Notes under the pieces: generated by a model | What the model was told of the DNA's origin: nothing | The model's input: only the letters and a program-made list of their open reading frames with translations | Database searches by the model: none | Program-made: the position numbers and the translations under genes | Shown here: positions 56,061 to 64,000 of the stretch, piece by piece | Layout of the letters: each line of letters starts with the position of its first letter | How positions within the stretch are numbered: the first letter of the stretch is position 1 | Origin: Lindgomyces ingoldianus | Taxonomy: Eukaryota; Ascomycota; Dothideomycetes; Pleosporales; Lindgomycetaceae | DNA length: 64,000 nt | NCBI RefSeq assembly: GCF_010093535.1 | Contig: NW_022985179.1 | Span: 748,395 to 812,394, forward strand | Reading direction: 5' to 3'

Positions 56061-58891
56061 ATAATGTCCATCCTTATGCCGTGTACAAAATTCCCGCTCA
56101 TGTCTCGAGGTATTATCGCGACGGTTGATACCCTGTTCTGACGATGTTTACGCTCATGCCCTCCGATGTTCCGCCCGCGATGAGATGTTGACGATGCACA
56201 CGACGCAACCTATTCTTATCTCGACCGCAAGGCTATTGCAACTTTCCCTTGTACCTATTATTCTCTTCGATGTTGCTTGGCTCAGCAATTGCTGGTTGTA
56301 CCACGAGGCTTCATTGTATATTCTTTCAGGTTATTCAACGACCTCCCGAGGACTACCTATTTGGACATGGGTGAATATTGATTAGAGCTCCTACCGCGGG
56401 TACGAACACCTTTAACTTGACAAACGTATCTTGCCTTACTATTCAGATAGGTTATCACTTTTGGGTTAATACGGATGAAATGGCTTTACTTCTCCTTCTG
56501 TCAATCGACTTTGGTGCATTTCTCGCGAGTCTTAACTTGTCTATTGGGAATGGGTCACAGATATCATATATGTGGGCTACCATTTGCTTTATCTATTGTT
56601 TCTCCGGCGAAAACCTGGTCTGGGCTTCACAAGGTTCCTGCGGCGATGTGGATGAAAATTATCAGGGGAGCAGTGCGTATCCGGCATCTTTTTACCGACT
56701 CGCGCATCTCTGCTAGATGCGACTAAAAGTCGATCGTATTCAAGCTTCGGCTGGATTGAGCTATTATGGGATGATGTCATGAATAATCTCTTGCTGTCTA
56801 CAGCAGTTGCGGAATTTTTGGACGGAACGCGTTGGGCCGGGTTGGAGTAGGTGGAAAAAGTTTAGTAGTCTTTGAACTACATGAATTCATGAGAAAATGC
56901 TTCTATCCCACTCTCTCGCGTGAGGTTGAGGTGTATTCTTATTCTCCTCCAGCCAAAGACGGCATCATTCTTCATCGCTAATTTCTCCCGGCAACCTCCA
57001 TATATTACATCCCTTCCGCGATCCTGTCATTTGGTCTAGTGCCTTATTCGTCCCTCAAAGCTAGCACATCGTCTAAAATTAACATAGCGCTACCCCACAT
57101 TCCACTTGTACAGAACAGGAAAGCGTTTTTGATGTGCGACACACCGCTGTTTGAACACTATGGTCATGGCGATTCCAAAAGGGATCGACAACCTAGACTG
57201 CAGTGTCCTTAGCTTAGACTTGAAGTCCTTAGACTGGAAGCCTGGACTGGGAATCGTGGTCAGTTGCTAGTATCTAGATCCCAACAACCAATCTTGAGGT
57301 GTGGCTTGATGGGACCCAGGCTCGAGAGTTTAGAGTGAGCTTTGTGGATCGGATGAGTGCTCAAATCGTTTTGAGGTTCACGTGAGAGCATGGTATGAGG
57401 TGTTAGACAGATAAGTGGCAATGAGCGCTTTGGGAATCTGGAAATCAACGATTGCCAAGCTCGCGATAGGGCACATTGTTGAGTGAACCAGTCGCTTCCA
57501 GTTGAGGGATGAGTGAATCTGAGTGACTAGGGCTTGTGTAGATCGTCGAGAAGGAATTCTATCTCTCCATCTTTTAGTCTCGGCTTGATGAGCGAGTTTT
57601 TTGCTCATATTCGATGGGGATCATCGAAGACTTACGATGTACAGTCGCTAGCAAAATCAGCTTCCGTTCGAGTGCAGCTAAACAAAGTTCGACTTCGCCT
57701 GTAGTAAAAGTCTTCGCACCCGCGTTTATTCTTCAGTAGGGCGCTGTTACTGTAGTCACGTGACTTTCCATGGTACATGAAAGTGCTTCTCTATTTTAGG
57801 TTGATCTCACAAGCCCTGTGGCTGGGAGTCGACTGCCCTCTTTGCTACTGGTGGCGAATCGCAACGAGGTTAAAGCAGCAATTGAACTAACGTTAAAACG
57901 ATCGTGAGTATAAATAACAAGTCTCGGAAGAATATACTCCCATACCTGGATGTGGTCCCAATCTAGCAACGCAGCACCAACTCTTCTGTATACTTACACT
58001 GAGTGCAGGACGGTCGCACCTTAGACTGGACTAAACAATTCATAAGAGCATTAGAAGAAGCGGAAGCATGAGTCCCACCGCGCATATCGGTATCCGAAAC
58101 GAATCGAATTGTACTACTGCAAAGGCTGTCACTTTTCCTCTATACTCCTGCCGAAGATAACCAGCGCTGGCAATGCTATAATTCAAGCTCTCGCAGTTTC
58201 CGCCCCGCTAGCTCTGCCGCTACATGAGCGTAGCAACAACAATGGAAAACGGACTCAATTAAAGCTAGGAAAGCAGCATGTCCTCGAAGCGTATGTTGAG
58301 AAGCGTAGAAAAAGGCAGTTCAGTTTATGGTGTTCATACTACAAACATAAGAAGTACAGAGGGGCTAAGAAGCTGCTCCGGCAAGTATTTTGATGGGCAG
58401 GAGAGGACACTTGGTAGAGAGAATAAAGACACGTCTACAACTGGACACTTAGTACAAGGCTTCTTGCACAAATTGCAACTTCTATCCTCTTCACCCGTAC
58501 CAACCAACTCCGCTGCATAGTAGGCATTGGCTGGGCAACTGAGCAGCCTTTTCCCCAAAGGACACCGAGTCGAGATTCGTATACACAATCTGAAATCTGG
58601 GAAATATCAACACTGCTGAAATATTTAAATTCTCCGTAGAGTAAGGTCCCACAGACGAATATCGTTCTTCAGATCTTTTGTTGCCTGAATATCCTTGGTA
58701 GTCTTATTGACTTCGGCTTTTTTGATTACTGGTTTCCTGTAACCGAACGCAATGTGCTAGGATTTTTACCTCCAAGGATCCGGGTGGCATTTATTAATGC
58801 TCCAAGGCTAGTATTTACGAATTCAATCAACCTAGGACATGGCCGAAATGGACAGCATTGTCACTTCAGGCAAGGGGAATCTCTTCCTTTT
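56061..58891. other. Intergenic region
   Basis: About 2.8 kb with no supported gene. It holds the transcription-factor 3' UTR at the left and the decayed kinase at the right. A 10-base palindrome GTCACGTGAC is at 57755-57764. Confidence 0.5.
57755..57764. promoter_or_regulatory. CACGTG E-box palindrome
   Basis: GTCACGTGAC is a perfect palindrome and matches the CACGTG site used by fungal bHLH factors and centromere-binding factor 1. Without a neighbouring gene on either side its role is unclear; chance is possible. Confidence 0.3.
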
Positions 58892-59590
58892 GGGCCGACA
58901 GCAATCTTGGGGTGTGGCGGGCAGGGACAGGTCGACAAACCTCTCAGTTTGCTCACCTTCAAAGAGTGTGCGAGAAAGTATGCGCTCTGAGCTGCCGCCT
59001 TTAGGAGGGGAATGATTGGATACATGAAGCAGTTCATTGCTGAAATCGAAACTATAAGGTGTTTAAACCCCCACCCCTTCGTCGAGTTCGTCGGAAGCTA
59101 TACGGACACGAAATGCATCCGCTAAATAATGTCCCCGGTTGCTGAGTCGAACTTGGCCACCTACTTGAAGCGCGCCAACGCTTTAATCATCCAAGCTGCG
59201 GATCTTTTTGTATGCGTAACCACAGCGCTCTGGTTTCTGCACGAGCAGAAAGTCCGACACAATGACATTAAGCCGAATAATATCTTAATAGACCGTGGAA
59301 ACGTCTTATTTGCGGACTTCGGCTTGTCTTTGACCTCTATAGATGCAAACGGTAGCACTAACCTAAAAGTGATTAACCGGATGACCCTAAGATGCTACGT
59401 GCCGGTCGCTCTATATTAACCTCGGAATACAATGTCTGACATCTGGAGCCTAGGTGTTGTGTTCATGGACATGATTGTGATTCTCAAGGGTAAGTCTGTT
59501 GAGTACAAGAATGAGTTCTTTAACTGTTATGGGTCACGACAAGCGCTCATTTGCACAAATCTTGGTGCATTACCAGAGTTTGTTGAATAG
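58892..59590 (+). pseudogene. Decayed serine/threonine protein kinase
   Basis: One continuous forward frame carries a kinase domain interrupted by in-frame stops at 58988 (TGA), 59123 (TAA) and 59417 (TAA), and ends at TAG 59588. Recognisable parts are ILGCGGQGQVDK (Gly-loop), FIAEIETIRCLNPHPFVEF (the alphaC Glu), GSYTDTKCI, MSPVAESNLATYL, FLHEQKVRHNDIKPNNILID (catalytic loop with Asp and Asn), VLFADFGLSL (DFG) and SDIWSLGVVFMDM (helix F). All lie in the same frame, so no frameshift is needed. The Gly-loop lysine region is eroded. Relatives are the fungal kinases of the SPVA-type group, often seen near incompatibility genes. Expression as an active kinase is unlikely. Confidence 0.8.
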
Positions 59591-61270
59591 TAGAAGGAAT
59601 ATGTGAGTTGTTTGACATCAAACTCTTGGCTGGGCTCGTCAAATACTCTCGAAAGAGCACTAATTGCGCTCAGTGCATCCTCTCGAGTCGCATCATCACA
59701 GCTTAGTAAGGGAATGGAGGGAACAAGTCTCTTGTAGGATATGTTGTATTCTTTCTGAAGACGGCTTTTCGGATTGGATGAATAAGATATATTCTGCGAA
59801 GTATTTTGGAGTTCTCTAATGTGCTCTAGTCTCTTCAAAACTTGCTTAAAGGCTAGTATAAGTCAGCTTCTCTATCGGTAGAGGAGCAGACAAACTCTTG
59901 CGGCCATTCTAGACTATTTCCTTCTCGAAGCTGGCATCAGGGTCTTGACTTAGGCGTTCTTAGCAGCAACACATCATGTTTACAGCAGTGAACTAGAAGG
60001 TCAACATTCTGTATAGTCTTCCTTTCTATCAGTCTTATATAAGCTATCATATGCTAGTCAAACATGGAAGTAGGGAGGGCCGCCGACCTGCTCGGGCCGC
60101 ACTCTTATGAGCTCAAACTGTAATGAGGAAGTACTCTCTTGTTTATAGCAAATCACGTGTTACATAGAAGAACACTTTCCTAGATATGTAAAGTGGGGTT
60201 CACAATCGAGATTGAGTTTGTTGCGGCTGCACCTTTGAACAGAATTCGATTTCGCTAGCGACTGCACAGTACTAGGTGAAATTACTACTGGAGCCTGTAC
60301 GCGTATACCTTCCTTCTTTAAGTCGTTCAGAACCTAACCCTGTCGTATCGCCGATGTCCTTCACGGCGTCGGAGCCAACGGCTGCTCATCCCATCGCCCT
60401 GTAACTACGTAAGCTAAATGCAGCCGTGAAGAAAGCGAAGCACAGGCTTCCGGTTCTCACCTCCTTCCTAAATAGATCAGCTGTTTGAACCACTGCCTCA
60501 GAATCCGATGACAGCCTGTCGGACACACCTCCGTAAAACAGGGTTACAGCGCATTTTCAATAAAGGTTCCACAACTGTGGGTTCGGATTTACTTGGATTT
60601 AGTCATGACACGATTACTTTATGCTCGGTGCGGATTTTCACGTTTGGATGCAAAGTCTGTGTGGGTAATTTGGAGGAAGTTGGATGTAGTGAGCAGGGAT
60701 CGTGATACAATGCATGCTTCTCCGATGACCTGGGAGTAAGGAATGAGGGACTGGTATGATTACATGTGCAGTGGATGCAGTAATCTTGCAACCAGTCCAG
60801 AAGAATACCTTCTTTCTGAACGTGGGGCATAACTGGGGTTTAGAGTCTATCTATGAACCTTCTTGCTGGTACTCAAAAGAATGTCAACAGGATGCAAATC
60901 CCTGTCGTAAATTACCCCTGACATAGTCCACCCACATCAGGTGACAAGACGCAGTCGAAAGGACAAAAATGTGCAAGAGGGAAGCTCTTGGCAAAGTATC
61001 CCGATTAGGTAGGCTTAGTAACTGATTTTGCATCATGTCTTCGAATTTTCACAAGTTTCTAGGTTGCTCCATAGTGAGTCAAGCAAATCTGCGGAAATTC
61101 CATACGTGTCTCTGTGAGAATGGGATGGCACTCCAATTGTCGCCACGGGACAACCACGGATACGAGTTGCGCCTCTATCACGTGTACAAATTCGGCAGCC
61201 TAATTCACGTTTCTTCTCCTTGACGACCACGCCTCGCAATAGCAATATCAGCTCCTATTCTACTCAAACA
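59591..61270. other. Intergenic region
   Basis: About 1.7 kb with no supported gene. A reverse ORF (59527-59838) overlaps the kinase relic antisense and is not considered real. Confidence 0.5.
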
Positions 61271-62395
61271 ATGTCTCTTCCAAAGCTTGTTCGATTTTTG
61301 CTAAACCCATCGCATAAACTAGATAATTTCTCGCCGTACCTGCAAAATTATCTCCAAAGCTCTCCTCTGACCCTTATTATTGAAGTATTCTCCGCCTGCC
61401 TTGCTTCAATCACTCTCAGATTCCAAGGTCTCCCATTTCGGGATATTTGGAGGAATTTTTCACATCTTTTGAATCGTATCGAGGAGAATTATGCAGATAA
61501 TTTGCATTCCAGCATCGGGACTGCTCGAGCCCGGTTGTTCTTTTCGACCACTTGGACGAGCTGGATGATCTTTCTCGGAGTACGCTGCCAGCCTTCGAGT
61601 TTCTCACAATGTAGAGGATTTGGATGTTGGCCAGACCGATTGTTCTTCTGGGCGAACATTCTGTCCACCATCCCCATACTCATTCCTCTTTTCAAGAAAA
61701 AGCTAGTTTTGGGCGAAATGTGGACACCTTTGAAATCCTTCAACTCCGATCTCGAGCACCATAACATTTCCACTCAAGCGGTCGACAAGATATACCACTG
61801 GACAGAAAACCTCGCTATCTGGCTACATGTCATTATACTCTTGTACCCATTCAGAAACTTCCTTTCCTCGTTTATGCGCCATCCTTGGCTAGTTGTTAAA
61901 TACTACATTAGCTTTTACACATGGGCCTTCTTCGCGGTGCTTATTTCATTTTCTCTTGCTGCAATATTTGGTTTCATCATTTTCCATGCTCCTGGATATG
62001 TACTTCAACGCGACCCTTACACTAGAGAGGCCTCAACTTTCAAGATTATCCTCACTGGCGGAGTAGCTTCACTATGCTATGCATCTTTATTGAGACTGTT
62101 TAGGGCAAGATGTGTTAGTTTTACAGTGTGGGCATTCAGCGATGCGGCGATATGGGCGGGGTTTGAGGGATTGGTGGCGTGGGTGGTTATGATGAATCAG
62201 GATTCTTTTGGAGAGTTTATGCATCGGGAGTCGTATGAGAAGGAAAAGAGGAAAAGAGGAGAGAATGCGAAGTTGGACTTGGGGGCGGAGGAGGGTAAGG
62301 GGAATGAAGAGAGTGGCAAGGTGGACGATATTGCTCGTTTGGGTACAGAAGCCCGAATGTGGGAGCAAAGACGGCAGCTTAGGGCGGGCGAGTGA
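61271..62395 (+). CDS. Integral membrane protein of unknown function
   Basis: A single-exon ORF of 374 aa from ATG 61271 (MSLPKLVRFLLNPSHKLDNF). Hydrophobic segments are visible near LTLIIEVFSACLASITL, LFFWANILSTIPILIPLF, LAIWLHVIILLYPF, TWAFFAVLISFSLAAIFGFI, ILTGGVASLCYASLLRLF and WAGFEGLVAWVVMM, suggesting about six membrane spans. The C-terminal ~60 aa are highly charged (Lys/Glu-rich) and cytosolic-like. No catalytic or transport motif is recognised. The frame is open upstream to 61220 but only with a TTG, so the ATG was chosen. No signal peptide is evident. The charged tail and span arrangement suit an endomembrane protein, but I cannot name a family. Confidence 0.8.
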   Translation: MSLPKLVRFLLNPSHKLDNFSPYLQNYLQSSPLTLIIEVFSACLASITLRFQGLPFRDIWRNFSHLLNRIEENYADNLHSSIGTARARLFFSTTWTSWMIFLGVRCQPSSFSQCRGFGCWPDRLFFWANILSTIPILIPLFKKKLVLGEMWTPLKSFNSDLEHHNISTQAVDKIYHWTENLAIWLHVIILLYPFRNFLSSFMRHPWLVVKYYISFYTWAFFAVLISFSLAAIFGFIIFHAPGYVLQRDPYTREASTFKIILTGGVASLCYASLLRLFRARCVSFTVWAFSDAAIWAGFEGLVAWVVMMNQDSFGEFMHRESYEKEKRKRGENAKLDLGAEEGKGNEESGKVDDIARLGTEARMWEQRRQLRAGE

Positions 62396-62687
62396 TGGCT
62401 ACGATTCCCCGGTTGGAAGGAAATGTGTCATAGTTGGGACTTAAAGAGACGTAGCAATCTAGAACATGGCGCTCTAAACGCGCTATAATGAAAGATAGTA
62501 CTTTTGAAGCAGTCGTTAGTTAGTTGACCAGTTTATGAATGCGTAGCCACAAGGGAGATGTATCAAGCTTTAGCTTTATAGGCACTGGAAGATGAGTTTA
62601 CAGGGTACGCGACCAGAATCCTCTAATATCCTTTCTTTGCGGCCTTCATATTCCAATTTCGCATAAGCTTTCCGAACGACATACACA

Positions 62688-63089
62688 ATGAACAGAAAAG
62701 AACTTTATCCTGATGAAGCTTTCAAACTCCCGAAGAGCTGTCTCATCTCGATCATAAACTCGGGTAATTAGCACGACTAAGCCTGCTAAAATTCAGCACT
62801 AGAAGTCTGGAAACTACCACAAAGTTTTATTCGTTCAGTCTTATTAAAATCCCGGCTGCAGGTACACCCACTGGAATCTGAGGTACTGTTCGTAGCTGCC
62901 GTACCTGTGGATGGAACCCTTCTAAATATGGAGTTCTGCTTTGAGCCTCCGAGAGAGATAGAACTTGTCGACTCATGCTTGATCCTCGAAGTAGCGAAGC
63001 TAGTAGACGAGCGTGGTCTTTTTAGATGTCCCATTCTGAAACTAAATAGGGAAGCATTTAGGTGTCTTGGATTGAGTATTGGCGTATAA
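62688..63089 (+). CDS. Possible small two-exon hypothetical gene
   Basis: Exon 1 (62688-62763) and exon 2 (62797-63089) are both open and join in phase to 122 aa, with MNRKELYPDEAFKLPKSCLI, then INSALEVWKLPQSFIRSVLL. The rest contains LQVHPLESEVLFVAAVPVDG, MEFCFEPPREIELVDSCLIL and REAFRCLGLSIGV. The 97-codon second exon is longer than expected by chance here and has a balanced, protein-like composition. The proposed intron is only 33 bases, shorter than typical for this group, with a CTAAAAT-like branch site. The join may be wrong or the gene may be a fragment of a larger one. No family is recognised. Confidence 0.35.
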
Positions 63090-64000
63090 GGGGATCGGGA
63101 ACTAGTAGGAGATGATCTAAAAATTGAAACAGGAACAAAATCGCGAGTCGTTCTTAAAACAGATCGACTTTGATCCCGGGAGAGCGCTACTGGATGTCCC
63201 TGGGTAACAGGTAAGCTGGTGGACTTGCCTTGTAAGGCTGGTAGAAGGTTGAGGCAGGAGTGGTGCTGAGGGACTCGTCTGTGTCACAGAGGGTAGATAA
63301 TTGGGCGGCGAGGGATGTTGACCAGGTTGAGCGCATGGAATGCTGGTACTGTGCACATATTTGCGAGAATTCGCGGGATTCAAACCAGGTTTAGGTGAGC
63401 TACCGTTCGACGAACATGCGGAGTAAAGAGCATGTCGACTGATCCACCCTATCCGATATTTATCACATAGTTCCTTAGAGGAGAAAGAGAGCAAATAAGC
63501 TCGGACTTTGGCGCTACTTTGGTCATGGCCCAAGTTTCGATGCAGTTTGGGCAATGCTGATGACACCAAATCTTTCTTCCCCCAAATTTTCTGCACGCTG
63601 CGCTTCGTGGTTCTTCAAATAGTGGCCTCCGAGAGACCCAAAGAGGGTTGGGGTCGACTTCAGATTAGGATTTTGCAATGAAGCAAAGCCGGCCGTGTTC
63701 TGAAGCTTCTCTATGGATATCTGGCAACTTCTTGTTGGAGGTAGGGAGCTGGATTCCCATCTTTGATCTAGGTATTGGGCTGCATTGACTTTAGAGTTGA
63801 GATGAACTAATATTACAGTTGTAAATTTTACTTCCGTTTTGGTACATAGAGCCTTCCTCCCATTGATTATCCTGGGATTTTATTTGAGTTGCCCTACCTT
63901 TACGAATCCCTTCCGCAATCCAAGAACCGTAGTCGCCTTGCGAATAGGGTTGCACCATCTTTTAGGATAAAATATGGCTCTGTTTCTAGATTTGGTGATC
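63090..64000. other. Right-edge region
   Basis: About 900 bases. A reverse ORF (63117-63596, 159 codons, GTG start) is Ser/Pro-rich, and I do not accept it as a gene. Confidence 0.4.

Noticed and set aside
57755..57764. E-box palindrome considered as a centromere element
   Set aside because: A single site with no AT-rich CDEII-like stretch and no context; kept only as a low-confidence motif.
59527..59838. Reverse ORF of 103 codons antisense to the kinase relic
   Set aside because: Non-ATG start and overlap with the kinase frame on the other strand; no recognisable family.
63117..63596. 159-codon reverse ORF, at first suggesting a P450 N-terminus (LHRNLGH, LSFSSKE)
   Set aside because: The resemblance is limited to two short strings; GTG start, no heme-binding Cys or other P450 motif, and a Ser/Pro-rich tail.

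Overview
This window looks like nuclear DNA of a filamentous ascomycete. Genes lie on both strands, are mostly intron-poor, and carry short GT-AG introns, several with CTAAC or TACTAAT branch-point motifs. The mix of an SrbA-type SREBP, an AmdX/Rsf2-like C2H2 regulator and decayed repeats with mostly transition differences (RIP-like) fits Pezizomycotina, perhaps Leotiomycetes; the class is an inference. I see no bacterial operons, viruses, CRISPR arrays or rRNA genes.

Layout. 0.15-7.0 kb: SREBP bHLH factor (+), HAD-like hydrolase (+), arrestin-domain protein (-). 7.0-11.0 kb: gene-poor, with a BTB/POZ-type gene broken by one in-frame stop. 11.0-13.2 kb: large disordered coiled-coil protein (-). 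14.9-19.7 kb: a head-to-head pair of DNA-maintenance genes, an SMUBP-2/Hcs1-type helicase (-, seven exons) and an endonuclease III homologue (+). 20.5-23.3 kb: orphan multi-pass membrane protein and a small poly-Glu ORF. 23.7-28.3 kb: glutamate-cysteine ligase modifier subunit (-), AP-1 sigma adaptin (+) and Maf1 (+). 28.3-35.6 kb: about 7 kb with no convincing gene. 35.6-38.3 kb: long Ser/Pro-rich protein. 40.0-41.1 kb: a decayed foldback element with tandem repeats inside, just upstream of a golgin-like coiled-coil gene (41.3-43.3 kb). 45.0-45.5 kb: small three-exon orphan gene. 45.5-52.4 kb: a second long gene-free stretch. 52.4-56.1 kb: C2H2 plus fungal-specific-domain transcription factor. 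58.9-59.6 kb: protein-kinase relic with several in-frame stops. 61.3-62.4 kb: orphan membrane protein. 62.7-63.1 kb: possible small two-exon gene.

The recognised genes are mostly housekeeping and regulatory: sterol/hypoxia control (SREBP), base-excision repair and helicase function, glutathione synthesis, clathrin sorting, Pol III repression and nutrient or carbon control. There is no metabolic cluster and no obvious defence system. The points most worth following up are the decayed BTB and kinase genes, the foldback/tandem-repeat locus, two candidate alternative-splicing events (AP-1 sigma terminal exons and a 48-nt in-frame intron in the zinc-finger gene), the helicase/NTH1 divergent promoter and the small orphan genes.
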